Source of the DNA: Pachypanchax playfairii
Taxonomy: Eukaryota; Chordata; Actinopteri; Cyprinodontiformes; Aplocheilidae
Length of the DNA: 64,000 nt
Direction of reading: 5' to 3'
Assembly (NCBI GenBank): GCA_006937955.1
Contig: SSNP01000245.1
Coordinates: forward strand, 158,464 to 222,463
The translations under genes were made by a program, and so were the position numbers. The notes below the pieces were generated by a model. That model saw only the letters and a list, made by a program, of their open reading frames with translations, made no database searches and was not told the DNA's origin. This document shows, in pieces, positions 53,201 through 64,000 of this stretch (positions are counted from its first letter, which is position 1; each line of letters begins with the position of its first letter).

Positions 53201-55707
53201 TTTTTGCATGTTTTTAAAGTGCTGTTGGCACAGGGTGTGTGTTTTTCCTGCATTTTGTGGGTCTTCTGGTCAATGTGAGTGCTTTTGTTAACATGGCAGG
53301 TGTGCATGTATTTGGATAAGGTAGATAAAAAGTGTTTGTGTGTGTGGGAGTGTTTGTACAAGCTAAATGACCAAGGGAAGTGTGTGTTTGTGTGTGTGGT
53401 TGTGTGTGAGAACACACATGCTGTGCGACCTGTGTATACTTGTGTTATCTCAGCCATGTGTGTATTAATTGCGTGTTAGATCAGTGCTGAGTCTGTTCCA
53501 TCCAAGGGCGGCCTGTGATTATAAATAAACTCCCTGTCCCCGCAGAGATGCCACCAGGCCCTGTCTCAGCTCCGCCCCATTTCCCATGGGGCCTCAGTGG
53601 CCACCTCCCAGCAGGCAAAGCGCTCTTTTGTTCAATTAAAGCTAATGCAGTAGTTTGCCATTTCCCCCTCCACTTTCTAATTATATTTTCAAATGGAATT
53701 TGCAAGAGAATTACAACAAAAAGATGAAAAAAATCACATTCTTTTTGCAAACTGATGCTCTTGGGTTTTTAACTTCTTGCCGCTCGACATCCTCCAGGGA
53801 TACAGTGCAATTCTTTTTCACAGACCTCTGAATAAACAAGCTCTGCTCATTTTTAAAAGCTGCAACTTTTTCAGAAATTGGCAAAAGCCACAGTTAACTG
53901 TTTGTGTTTTGAGCATGTGTTCTGGATTACCTCCCTCTATGATGTTCTCTGGAGTCACTCGGTCATGCATGAGTGTTTCATTTTTTTTCTCCTTCTTCCA
54001 TGGTCAGCGAAAAAAGAATTTCTATGAGTTGGAAAAAACAATCATCTTGGTATTTTATCCCTGTTGAAATCAACATATATCTACCCAATCACAATCCCAT
54101 GGATGCCATTGTGTGGTGACTTTAGTCTTTTTTGCAAAGCCTCAAAGTTTAATTTGGAAAACGATTATATCGTCCGTGTAAGCACTGGATTATAATTTCA
54201 TAGCCTAGGAACATCAAATGAGTGCTAATACGCCCCAAATGTGTTGAATTTGCTGACTTGGAATTTCTTTGTTATTCTATTCCATCTATATTTTGTTTTA
54301 AACAAATTCTGTCGTGAAATTCTGTCGCCTTTTTTCTAACTCCAAACCTTTCTCAAAGCCAACTGTAGTATAAGAATAGAAACCATTTGCTCCCCACAGT
54401 GTTCCTCTGGTTCCCTCCACGTGGGTTTCTATCACCCGTTTGAGCACCACGTCGCTCCCTTGATATCTGCTTCATTTGATTTCCACAGAGCAAAGATAAG
54501 CTCACACAGGAGGTGGAGGAGGCTCGCTAAGCGTTTGTACTGCGTGTGTTTTGTTTGTTTGTGATATCGAGTTGTATGTAAGACATTAGATTCCAACTCT
54601 CTTTATTCTGATGTCTTTTTTTTTACTCTGTGTTGAGCACTAATGTTGCTTCGCAGAGCAGCGGGAAACATCTGGTTTAGCTTCAGTTGTACTTTGTATG
54701 GGGCAGATTTGTGTGTTTTCTTGCAGAGTTTAATATTCATGCATGTAGACAGATGTGGGCATCTTAAGACGTCTCTATCCGTCTCAAGCTGTGTGATTGT
54801 TTTTGATGTTTACATCGTCTGTGGTGTGTAGTTATTAGGTTTCAGTTCTCTCTGGACCTTTTGCTAACCACTGTCCAGTTTACAGTTGACCCTCATCTGG
54901 CCTGAGACACATTCAGCTTGCTATAGACTGTATAAACCCATGTCCACGTCTTCAGTATCTGTCTCGTTTTATCAGCTACGTAAAAGAGATTATCATCAGT
55001 CAGGTTTTTCTTGAACCTACCTAAACAATTTAATTTGCTTTTTTGGTCAACCTCAGTTGGACTGGTGATGGAGTATTTTGTTTCATTTTATTTGACTGTG
55101 GGAAAGTGTTTGCTGATTTGATTATGTCTTTGTCCTGGTGCCCAAAAAGAAAGGTAATGCTACAGGACTGGCCATCTAGGTTTTCTAGCTACATTTGTTT
55201 TGGTCAAAAACAAAAGATTTACACTGATGTGGCAGTCCTTGACTTATTTACCTCCTGTTTTCTCCTTTTGCTTGGATGACATCACTCCTTGGCTCGTTTC
55301 ATACTCTATCTTAAGTTGTAGCTGTTTTGTGTTTTCATCTGCTGGTTTGAGCCAAATGGAGGCAGCCACAGATTGCATGCTTCGGAAAGCTGGGAACTAG
55401 AGCAACATGTTTGCTTTTTATTCGCCTTTACATAAAGCCTTAATAATCTGCATTCCATAAAAATACTGCAGGGCCTTGCTGTGTGACAGGCCTTATGTCA
55501 TATTAAGTGTCACAACTGTGTTTTTCTTATTTTAAAAGATTACATTTGATAACAGTTACAAATGGACCTTTCTGTACTGTCTGTCGTCTCAACAGACGTC
55601 CTGGAATAGAGATCACGACGACACGGCATCTACGCGCTCTGGAGGTACACCGGGACCGTCCAGCGGTGGACACACATCACACAGTGGTGACAATAGCAGC
55701 GAACAGG
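42137..55707 (+). CDS. meis1: meis1 homeobox gene, seven 5' coding exons (3' partial)
   Basis: This is a TALE-class homeodomain transcription factor gene of the Meis/Homothorax family, a nuclear cofactor that binds Pbx and Hox proteins. Seven exons splice in frame into 244 codons plus one base, against about 390 residues for vertebrate Meis1 (known from the family). Exon 1 gives MAQR, the family N-terminus. Residues about 65-110 and 130-185 are the two conserved blocks of the Pbx-interaction domain. Residues 208-244 are the Ser/Gly/acid linker. Meis1 is favoured over Meis2 by ALIFEKCELA (Meis2 has ALVFEK), AKQIRAEK, VIDDREGGSKSDSE, and DTASTRSGGTPG followed by HTSHSGDNSSEQ. Oddities are single-residue losses in HYGMDG and AVHLNHG compared with the usual HYGGMDG and VHHLNHG. 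The homeobox exons are not in the window; the transcription unit must run past base 64,000. I cannot tell whether this is the a or b teleost co-orthologue. Confidence 0.95.
42149..43720 (+). other. meis1 intron 1
   Basis: A 1.57-kb GT-AG intron. Its first few hundred bases are CpG-rich and promoter-like. AAAT/AAAC simple repeats lie at about 43295-43350. No other exon is recognised. Confidence 0.85.
43721..43941 (+). CDS. meis1: meis1 coding exon 2
   Basis: This 221-nt exon has acceptor ctatgtgcag and donor gtaggt. It encodes residues 5-77 and two bases of Gly78: YEDLPHYG, then a His/Pro/Met-rich N-terminal stretch, ending in NDALKRDKDAIYG, which begins the first Pbx-interaction block. It lacks one Gly in HYG(G)MDG and one His in V(H)HLNHG compared with the mammalian proteins. 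The flanking DNA is CpG-rich. Confidence 0.95.
43942..44978 (+). other. meis1 intron 2
   Basis: A 1.04-kb GT-AG intron containing a perfect CA microsatellite at 44636-44698. No coding sequence is seen besides shadows of exon 3. Confidence 0.85.
44636..44698 (+). repeat. CA microsatellite in meis1 intron 2
   Basis: About 31 perfect CA units. Confidence 0.97.
44979..45120 (+). CDS. meis1: meis1 coding exon 3 (Pbx-interaction block 1)
   Basis: This 142-nt exon has acceptor gtgttcccag and donor gtcagg. It completes Gly78 and then encodes 47 residues starting HPLFPLLALIFEKCELATCT and ending NEDIAVFAKQ. This is the most conserved part of the Meis N-terminal domain and is effectively invariant in vertebrates. 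The Ile in ALIFEK favours Meis1. Confidence 0.96.
45376..45426 (+). CDS. meis1: meis1 coding exon 4
   Basis: This 51-nt exon is in phase 0 and encodes IRAEKPLFSSNPELDNL. The acceptor is tgcttttag and the donor is gtaaga. It continues directly from AKQ of exon 3 and leads into the helix of exon 5. The intron before it is only 255 bp. Confidence 0.96.
45930..45980 (+). CDS. meis1: meis1 coding exon 5 (Pbx-interaction helix)
   Basis: This 51-nt exon is in phase 0 and encodes MIQAIQVLRFHLLELEK, an amphipathic leucine-rich helix in the second Pbx-interaction block. The acceptor is atttttcag and the donor is gtaata. Exons 4 and 5 are both exactly 17 codons, so skipping either would keep the frame. 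Confidence 0.96.
45981..47034 (+). other. meis1 intron 5
   Basis: A 1.05-kb GT-AG intron. An open frame of 104 codons at 46242-46556 has no family resemblance and is treated as chance. Introns 3 (45121-45375) and 4 (45427-45929) are shorter and featureless. Confidence 0.8.
47035..47178 (+). CDS. meis1: meis1 coding exon 6
   Basis: This 144-nt exon is in phase 0 at both ends. It encodes VHELCDNFCHRYISCLKGK, then MPIDLVIDDREGGSKSDSEE and ITRSVALDQ. The first part closes the Pbx-interaction domain; the rest begins the acidic/serine linker. The acceptor is ctctctgcag and the donor is gtaggc. A long CT microsatellite starts about 10 bases after the exon. The end VALDQ differs from the mammalian ANLTDQ and is one residue shorter. 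Confidence 0.95.
47189..47278 (+). repeat. CT then TG microsatellite beside the meis1 exon 6 donor
   Basis: A perfect CT run (47189-47262) followed by TG (47264-47278). It begins about 10 bp downstream of the exon 6 splice donor. Confidence 0.97.
52819..52851. repeat. TG plus poly-G tract in meis1 intron 6
   Basis: (TG)n followed by a run of about 11 G. Confidence 0.9.
55596..55707 (+). CDS. meis1: meis1 coding exon 7 (linker)
   Basis: This 112-nt exon has acceptor gtctcaacag and donor gtaaga. It encodes TSWNRDHDDTASTRS, then GGTPGPSSGGHTSHSGDNSS and EQ, and ends with one base of the following Gly. This is the flexible linker before the homeodomain, nearly identical to vertebrate Meis1 apart from an initial Thr where mammals have Pro. 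An overlapping ORF that extends in another frame through the upstream intron is a shadow. Confidence 0.95.
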
Positions 55708-58700
55708 GTAAGAGTTAATGCAGCAGAAGAGTATAACGAGCACAGAGACTGTGTTTACATCAAGATGCTGAACATCAACTAGATTAAACTGAATTTATCA
55801 AGTTCATGACAGAAAACACATTTAAATGTTGTTTATTTACTGCATCTCACTATTACTGGTAATAAATCACAATCAGGTTATTAAAAGAATCTCTTTGACC
55901 TGATAGTTTCATATGAAATACTTTTATGAATCTGTTCAAGAAAAAATTGACCAAAAAGTTGTTTTGAGGACCAAAATGGTTTTTGTTTGTTTGTTTATTT
56001 TTTAAATTAAAAATTGTCCAATCCAGATGAACTTAATTGTTTTATGCAAGTGGTAATGATTTGATACAGACTGTCACATGTGCATGTAGTTTCTTCTTAA
56101 TTTGTCTTTTTAGTTATTTGTTTGAACCTCTAAATGTATAAATTCAATCCTCCTGCAGGGTCTTGATATCTGTGCAATGTGGGATTGTGTGTATATTAAT
56201 GAGAAACAGAAAGAATAAGCAGTGGGAGACATGTTGGTGCTGCAGACAAACTGCATGCAAAAACACAACTCTATATATTATTGAAGGTAAAGTCAAGGCC
56301 AGTAGTTTGCAGGGTTGCCAGTGCCAGAAGGTAGAAGCTGGGTAGAAGCAGAGAACACTGCCTTCCAGTCCAAAGAGCAACACACACTCTGGTCTGACTT
56401 TATGTTTCCTCTCACAAAGTTTTATCTTGTCCTTCCACAATGGTCAGCCTTAAGGATTTACACATTTGTTTCAACAAAAATGAACCATAGATCATATGAA
56501 AGAGGAGACCAAACTGATGAAAGACCTCTGAAATTACAGTGAAACATGGCAAGACAAAGAGATATTGTGTAAAAGTGGTTCACTTCTCTACCTTTGATGA
56601 GTAATAGTCTGGAGCAGCCAGACAAGAGCTGATTGGTCGCTCTAATGAGCGTGCTCTGTGCTGAGTTTGGGCTCCTGCTTCTGTGACCTTTGCCCCTTAT
56701 TGACCAAACTGACACTTCATTTTTCACATCTTTCCAATTATAGACTCCCTCCTTACGCTTGCCCCACTCCAATGACTCGATCTCATCATGTCTCTGTCTG
56801 TCGGGCTCGAGAAGGCTCTTGTTTGTTGTTTGGAGTTTGTTAGGAGGTGAAAAGTGAAGCTGAGTGTGCATAAATGTTCTTGTTTGTTGGTATTTTGAAT
56901 TCAGTGCTTTCAAACAAGATATGTTTTGCTATGTGTTTTTACAGGATTTAAAAGTTTTTGGCAAGTTAGCAACATCTAAGACAATGAAAAAGGTTTTTTA
57001 AGTCTTGTTTCAAACCCCTTCTGGAAATGTAGAAAACATTACTTCAACAAATGGGAGTTTTAGCTCTCTATTCGTTCAGATATTAAGTCAAAAGGGCTGC
57101 TGCAATCATAAAAAAAGTAATAAAACTGGATAATAATATTAAACTAGTAGTGATTAATGATTCAGATATCTTTTTTCTGTTAAATTTTTTATTTCAGTTT
57201 CATTTGAAGTGAAGTTCCTCGGGCACTTTTCATGATCATTCTGATGTTATTTGCAAATTTAACTGAAATTATCATTAATTTCCTTTGACTCAGCCTTAAA
57301 AAAACAAAATGTGGTATTTGGCATCTAAATTCTTACCAAAATGCAGTTACTCAGTTATTAGAATTTAATTACCTTGAAAACTAGTTTGTGCTGCTAATTT
57401 TGTCCTTGGGATGTTGTTTGGCCATGAATTCTTTATTTTCAGACCCAGGTAGTGTTAAACAGCCCTGGACTTAGAAAGCTTTCAACTACCACAGTGTGTG
57501 TGTATCATTTTAAAACAAGTCCTCAGAGCATCAGACTGCAGTGACAACAGTGAATACACCGCAGGACATATTGGACTGATTTCAGATTTATATGGTTAAG
57601 AGCATCACTGCCACGTCATATTGGCTCTGGCAAATTCTGTGTCATTCATTTGGTAATCCCAGTAAGCTGGTTATTTATCTGTTTGGCACTTTACTCAATC
57701 TCCTTGTCAGCTTCACCCTATTGTCTCTCTTCCCCCTCACTCTCACTCTTTCATCTTTACGTCCTCCCTCTCTTTTGCAGTTTTCCCTTGTCTCCCACCT
57801 ACTCCTCAGTCTCTCTTTCATTTTAATGTCAGCTGGTTTCTCTCTCTTCAACCATCCCTCCCCTTTTTTCTCTTCCATGCCTCCCACTCGCTCTCAAACA
57901 CCACCTTTTGTCTTTCCCTTCCTTCCCTTTCTTTCACCTCTCTTTGTTCCCTGTGCACGCTCCTTCATCCTCATCACACTTTCATATCTATCTTCCTTTT
58001 TATTTTTGTTCATTTCAGAGTTTCTTCCTCAGTTAATATTCCAGTTTATATTTTATCATCTTGTTGCCAGTCTTCAGTGTAGCTTAATCTAAACGGATCA
58101 TTGCCTAATTCAGTTTAACAAAGTTAGATTTGCAGCAGTTAAATCAAAGAGTGAACATGGGACAGAGTGCAGAAGCAGAGAAAAGAGGTTTATCTCAGCA
58201 GGAAAACTACCAGCAGACCCTCGCTAGTCGTCCTGCTGCAGAGGTTCAAGCAAAGACAAACAAACCTGTAAAAACATCAGCAGTAATGCAGGTGAAGGAA
58301 AAGACTCCAGAATTATAAAATGCTTTTCACAGTTTGAACACTCCAGAGTTGTTAACTTAAAACTTTGTATTATGGACTACTCTTTAAAACCAAATTAAAG
58401 TAAGAATACAAGCTTCTTCAATCCTCCTACCTTTACTACTACTTTTCTTTTCCAAGTTCTTTTTTTACTCCTTCTCGCAGTGCCTCCTCCCACCCTTGAT
58501 CTGCCTCTGATTCCTCCCCACTTGCCTCCTTATCGTGTATTCTGCATTCCTCTCTCCTCCAGCCTTCCCCCCTCTAGCAGAGCGAAGCAGCTCAGAGGAA
58601 CGATGCTGGATAGACGAGACCCTTTAACTAGTGAACTGGCCTTTCTTCCCTGTTTTTTCTTCCTTTTTTCTGGGGCTATTACTGAGAAAAACACATGCTC

Positions 58701-59810
58701 TGCCCTGTTCTCTTGTCTTAACGGGTCACTGCTCAGTGGTATAAAAATGTATGTTTTCACCCAGAAGTCTCCTCACACTTAAATCTGGTGGAATCTTGAG
58801 AAGGTTTCTGCACTATAAGAGTATTTAATGAAATCATGTATGTTTTTAAGAAGAAGACAGAGCTTTGCTAAAGAAACAACTGAAAAAAGCCAAGAATCTT
58901 TGCCTTTTATTTTTACATGTGGTGACAATTCTCACATGCTGCATCCTGAGTTATGATGTTTATGCTTTGACCACAATGCCCATGGTATTTTTTAGTGCTA
59001 AATTCCATTGGCAGTAACAAAAAATAGAGGGAGGATCACATTTGCTTCACACATGTCATTAAAATCAGTTCTGGGTGTCTCCTTTTTCCCTAAAGAGCAC
59101 ACAAAGAAGAAAGTCTCTTATTTTTTTACTCCCTTTCTCTGAGAGATCTTTGTAAACATCCAGCAAGTACTGACAAGAAAACAGCCAGAGTGCAGCCCTG
59201 TAGTTAATTAGTCCCACTCTATTAGTCCAGCTGTGTGTTAACTAGCTCCTACCAACAGTTCACTTTGTTTTAATACCCACAAGCAGTCTGGAGAAGCCCG
59301 TCTGCAGCCGAGGATCATGCTCTTCTGTAAAAAGTCGTGCTCAAAGGGGAAAGGAAAAGCTAACAGATCATATGTGTCTGCGATGGCAGGGAGTCCCTCG
59401 TGCACATGAGCGAGCCGTCTCTTTTTCTCACAGTATAAAGTGCTCCTCTTTGCTTGTGTGAATTTGTAAGGACACCCCTCGGCTTCTCCGATGGGCTGGC
59501 GTGCGAAGGAAACAGAATAACATTCAGGCACTGAACTGGTCAGCTGCAGCGATGTGGATGTTGAGCAGAGAGGAGGGTTTTCTTTCATTCTGTTCTGGAC
59601 AGAGTCGCCCTGGGAGTGAGGCGATGACTGCTGATATTAGATATGTATCACCAATAACCCAGACTATTTGCAAAGAGTAGAAAGTGCTGCGCCAAAACAA
59701 ATCAGGCTGTAAGGTTGTGTGTTAGTATCGGTTTCAAATGAATAGTGGCCTGAGATTTCTGATCAAACATTTAGATTTATGATTCAATTTTTTGTTTTTT
59801 GAGAATTAGG

Positions 59811-59938
59811 CTTCATATGCTTCTTATGCTTCATATGCTTCATATGCTTCATATGCTTCATATGCTTCATATGCTTCATATGCTTCATATGCTTCATATG
59901 CTTCATTTGCTTCATATGCTTCATATGCTTCATATGCT
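59811..59938 (+). repeat. 9-bp minisatellite (ATGCTTCAT)n, about 14 copies
   Basis: Near-perfect tandem ATGCTTCAT units in intron 7, with two variant units (CTTATGCTT and CATTTGCTT). It gives a spurious Met-Leu-His ORF. Confidence 0.95.
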
Positions 59939-60511
59939 GACATGTGACGCACTTTATCTCTACAAACGTGGAGCTAAAGTGATGATGTTCCAGGTAATTG
60001 TTTTTGTTTTCATGATGCTTTTATTAAGAAGTTTAGACTGTTAAATGTTGAACCTTCACTCACTGTGAATTCCCATTGATCAGACAGAAATATTCCTCAT
60101 GTTTTCATCCATCTATCCAACTTCGGTGCCCTCCAACAAGGTCAGACCCGCTGCTGTTGTCACTCATCTTACTGGGTTGTTTGCAGAGACAGGGTGGGCA
60201 AATGTGAACATGTACTGGAGTTCCAGTCAATCAGAATCCGGCTTCTGCTTGTCCAATTGTTCAGCTTCACGTGGCTCCCTCAAAGTCACTGAGTCCGATT
60301 GAGCCATTGGTCCGATTGTCCAGTAGACCGGAAGATAGAGCTGTGTTTGTTTGTGTGGCGTGTTCTTCTCCCTGACTGGATGGTGATAATGGTTTTTCCT
60401 TCTTTTCACAGTTAACTGCAGCTATTAGTATATGCACAAGTAAATATATGTAATAACTTCAACTGAATGTTTTTATTAATCACTGACAAATTGCTTCAGA
60501 TGGTGTATACA

Positions 60512-60551
60512 CTATATATATATATATATACATATATATATACATATATAA
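60512..60551. repeat. TA microsatellite in meis1 intron 7
   Basis: Alternating TA with two CATA interruptions. Confidence 0.95.
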
Positions 60552-63500
60552 ATGAGGATGTTCAAAGAAAAAGTGTTTACATTTATGTTTATTGTCTAGA
60601 CGTCGTCTAGACGTAATCGAGCAAGTTCCTTGGTCCAGTAATTGGTTTACTGGTGTCCAGCTTTACCAGTAATCTGTTTAAATGTGAGGTTCTGTGGGTG
60701 GATAAAAGGTATGTGGTTCCCTTGATTTGTCTTACTGGAGGTGGAAGAAGAGTAGCAGGCAGACACAAATGGGATTCTCTTTTGATTTCCTAAGGGTGTG
60801 AATTCAGGGAAGAGAATGAAACAATTTAGAAGAATAAAATAAGTTGGAGAGGTAAAAATCTCCAGCTAAATGCTGCAGAGATGTTTTTAATAGTGCAGCA
60901 GTGTGAGAAAAGTGTGTGTGCTTCAAAAACTGTCGAGCCAACATTCTGTTCACATGAACATGACTATAGGACAGACATTAAGGGTAAGTGGATCTAAAAC
61001 AGCTTTATAACTCATCCTGGTAGCAGTGTTTACTCTACCATCACTGGATTTACTGCTACTCAAACAATATTACCTGGAGTTACCTGGGAAAAGTAAAGCC
61101 TCTTCAATGTGCCGCTATGACCTTCCTCACCAAGAGCTTTTACAGCTTTGTACTAGTGTCTGACACGTCCACTGTCTATATAATGACTCGTGTTGCAGAA
61201 AATGATGACCCTTGATGACTTTTTATTGCTTCATGTGAAACAAACAAACTCAAGTGGCCTGAGTTTGCCCCTCTTACAAAAAGAGGAAATTGTATCAGGT
61301 TCCCACAGTGAGGAGTTGGTTTGCTCTGAGGATTAAAGCTGTTGTTAAACAGCTGCTGAGATCATGAGGAAAGAGATTAGGAAATAAAGGTAAACACAGT
61401 GATTTCCTCTTCTTTTACTCCATCATTAAACATAAAGTCATCCTCTGGGTTTTAAATCACATCCCCTATCTTGGTTTTATTAGTTTGAGTCAATATTTCA
61501 TGTGTGAAAAGGTAATAATCATAAAACCATTTGATAAGTTGTTCAAGTCTGTTTGACTCCGAGACTTTGGGAAGTGATTTCAGGGTCTGCATATTGTGCT
61601 GTTTTCTTTCCATGGCCTGTCTCTTTTACATTCACTCATATGTTTGACTTGATGTCAAGGCACTGAGTAGAATTACGAGCACATTTTAAAGCTGAATACT
61701 TGTTTTTTTTTCTCTGATCTCTGTTACTTTAAATTTCCTCTGCTTTCATTCAGATTGTGTCTCCATCTGTCTGTTGGTTACATGTGGGCATGTTTGCATG
61801 ACCAAAGAAATGCAAAGTCTTGCCCAGACTATTACAATATGCCTTGTGTGCAGAATTTACATGAAATACATATTCATTCATGACATGCATCTGCACAAAA
61901 AGTCTTCCTTTTGTCTCTGGCTGCCTCTCATATGCCTTCATTTAGTCTCTGCTTAGGATGTGTTCTTTTAAAAAAAATACCATCATTTAGATCTTTAATA
62001 TAAATGAAGCAATAGAGTTTTACATATTTAAAATGCACATTGATTCATTCATGTTGTTTGGTGCTTAAAAGAAAGTTTCAGTGTATTTGCTTGACTGAGC
62101 GAGTGCAAGCGGGAGGGAAATGTATCTTTAGCTCCCATGTTATAATTGTGGCACACTAATGATGTAGACACATTCTCACTGTCTGTTTACAGGAAGCACT
62201 CTTCTTTAATTTGTGACTGGTGTGAATGCCAAATGCCTATATCTAATTACTGGTGTTTGCTTAAAGATACTGTTTACACACCCTCTGTAGCCTTGTAACT
62301 GTCTCTTGTGTGTCAGGGTGGAGAGATTATAAAAAGCAAACCTAAATATTTAAGGTTAACATTTTACACAAAATATTTTTTCTTCTCTTTAAGTAAATAA
62401 ATATTGAAATAAAAGCAGGTAATTTACAGTTAGAATCTGTGTTTAAAAGTAAAGATGTTTTAGTGCAACGCCTCTAAATTGATATTCTTTAAATAGTATC
62501 TATTGAAAGTTTCCTTCATGTTTAGTTCTGTACAAACCACCAAACTTGAGTCAATTGTAGTGCAGATCTGTTCCAAGAGAAGATGCCACTTTTGTCAAAT
62601 TACTAGACATCTCCTTTTAGAAGTCAATTCTTTTGCTTTGATTTACTAATGCAATCAAGCTGAAATGTGGAGCTGCGCTTGTCATGCAAATAAATAGGAG
62701 ACATTCATTTGTCCAACTATGTATTAGTTGTGTTTGTGTTAAAAGTCTTTTTTTGGAGTATAAAACAGTGAAACATTTTTCACCCGTTTGTACTCTGAAT
62801 TTTGTCTTTTTATATTCCCAGTCTATAAATTACATGCAAAGTCCAAAATCTCAAAGACTGAAAACTGGTCTCGATCATGGCTGCAGAAGAATCAGAGTGG
62901 CTCATTGCTGATGTGACACAACACATTATGAATTACCTCTACAAATGTAAAACTCTCGTTTCTCCTTGTGTATTTTCCCTCCTGTCACTGCTGACTGTGC
63001 ATCCCTCCTCTTCGCTTCCTTCTCCTCAGGGCCCAGGAGGCCTCTCATCAGATAAGTTAACTTTCCACTGATATCAGACTGGAAGAACTGGACAGTTTAA
63101 GCAAGCTGTGCCTGGAAATGACTGAAAGAAAGAACAAGAGTCATATTTTTATCCTGGATGTTTGTTTTCTGTTTGAGCAGGAAGTTCTATTGACCACATC
63201 TTGAAAACCAAATGGACGTGAAAGAGACAGTCATTACAGATAAGTGAGTTATTATGTGATGCCTTTGGCAAATAAAACAACATGGTAACTCTCTTGTTTG
63301 CATATTCACAGAGCAGCTACAGTATATCTATTATTTATTATTTATTTGGGCTTTTAATGAACAAGATTAGTTTAATCCTCGTGTTCTTAGAGGGTATGTT
63401 TTCAGGAAATCCAAGTTTTCCTGATACCTAGTCTTATTGAGGAACTTTGCTAAAGCAACACCTTCATTAGAGTTTATACTGACAAGTTTTGCTCAATTTG

Positions 63501-64000
63501 ATCTTTAAACAAGTGCAATTTGGCACAAAGGTCATTGAGATACATAATGAACAAAATACAGTCAGTTTGTGAAAGAAAAAACAGGAGGTGGATTAATGCC
63601 AAGTTTTTTATTCTTTATTATTAGCTCAATGGCAGAGGTTGGAGTCCAGCTTAAAGCTACAAACAGTCAAGTGCTAATTTTAGCCTGCAAAGAGGATAAG
63701 GATAAATAGCTTGCTGCCAGTTTGCCATATGGTCTCCTGCTGATTATATTGTGTCAGGAATATTTCACCCCACCTTCACCCTTAAACAAGCAAACATGCA
63801 CACATGTACACACAAACACGTTTTGTTTCAGTATTCATAAAGTTAAGAGAATAGAAAATGTTTACATTTAATTGATAATCATCTGGTCAGAATAAAAAGA
63901 TGCTGGAATTAAAATGTTCACATTCTTCTTTTATGTATTATTATATCTTTCAGCTGCAAGGAAACATTTGGCCATTTCTGTAATCTTCTGCAAGTTGGTT

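Larger units (their letters stand above)
47179..55595 (+). other. meis1 intron 6 (8.4 kb)
   Basis: A large GT-AG intron. It starts with CT and TG microsatellites and holds a TG/poly-G tract near 52819-52850. Repeat-poor blocks at about 51240-51480, 51860-52260 and 53490-53720 look like conserved non-coding DNA. No additional Meis exon was found. Confidence 0.8.
55708..64000 (+). other. meis1 intron 7, 5' part
   Basis: The intron continues beyond the right edge. I looked for the exon encoding the acidic stretch and the homeodomain and did not find it. The stretch contains a 9-bp minisatellite (59811-59938), a TA repeat (60512-60551) and pyrimidine-rich DNA at about 57710-57990. No coding exon can be supported. 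Confidence 0.75.

Noticed and set aside
54488..54530. An exon-like stretch after an acceptor-like ttccacag (reads SKDKLTQEVEEAR then stop)
   Set aside because: It does not match any known Meis exon and introduces a stop; probably chance.
55507..55782. A 91-aa ORF overlapping meis1 exon 7
   Set aside because: It is a different frame from the Meis protein and a shadow of the real exon.
58130..58318. A 62-aa ORF with an internal MGQSAEAEKRG
   Set aside because: It is short, in a meis1 intron, has no recognisable family and no splice or promoter support, so chance is more likely.
55708..64000. Meis homeodomain exons
   Set aside because: I searched by eye for the acidic stretch and the KKRGIFPKVATNI and WFINARRR coding sequences and did not find them; they must lie beyond the window.

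Overview
The window is vertebrate nuclear DNA, almost certainly from a teleost fish and probably a percomorph. The evidence is a spliced TALE-homeobox gene of the Meis family with small exons and GT-AG introns, a Tc1-type transposon, a fish-type non-LTR (Rex1/CR1/L2-like) element, tRNA-derived SINE heads, dense CA/TG/CT microsatellites and an A+T-rich background. Short N runs at 23995-24000, 38699 and 41400 show this is draft assembly.

Layout: about 1-39,400 is non-coding DNA upstream of the gene, with no cellular protein-coding exon that I can recognise. It holds mobile elements: an LTR-like or retroposed sequence and a LINE 3' end (2.96-3.97 kb), a 5'-truncated minus-strand LINE containing a 21-bp minisatellite (7.9-9.2 kb), a MITE-like element (9.66-10.47 kb), a complete Tc1 transposon with an open 340-residue transposase (10.59-12.19 kb), a possible DNA-transposon relic (21.8-22.4 kb), a small palindromic element (27.1-27.3 kb), two SINE heads (31.2 and 32.0 kb), a retroelement tail (35.5 kb) and a 470-bp TG tract followed by a dispersed repeat (36.2-37.0 kb). 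Several repeat-poor blocks look like conserved regulatory DNA, but only alignment can confirm that.

About 39.4-42.2 kb is the promoter and 5' UTR region. It has CpG-rich sequence, a block with two opposed CCAAT boxes and a Pbx/Hox-type ATCAATCA site, a Prep/Meis-Pbx-type TGACTGACAG site in the presumed leader, and a candidate divergent minus-strand exon.

From 42,137 to the right edge lies a plus-strand meis gene, best assigned as meis1. Seven coding exons (42137-42148, 43721-43941, 44979-45120, 45376-45426, 45930-45980, 47035-47178, 55596-55707) join in one open frame giving 244 codons plus one base. They encode the N-terminus, both halves of the Pbx-interaction domain and the Ser/Gly/acid linker. 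The homeodomain and C-terminal exons lie beyond base 64,000. The two large introns (8.4 kb and more than 8.2 kb) hold simple repeats and possible enhancers. Meis1 is a nuclear cofactor of Pbx and Hox proteins. I see no novel multi-gene system here. The most informative items are the near-intact Tc1 copy, the minisatellite that grew in frame inside a LINE, the CT tract against the exon 6 donor, and the possible autoregulatory and divergent elements at the promoter.
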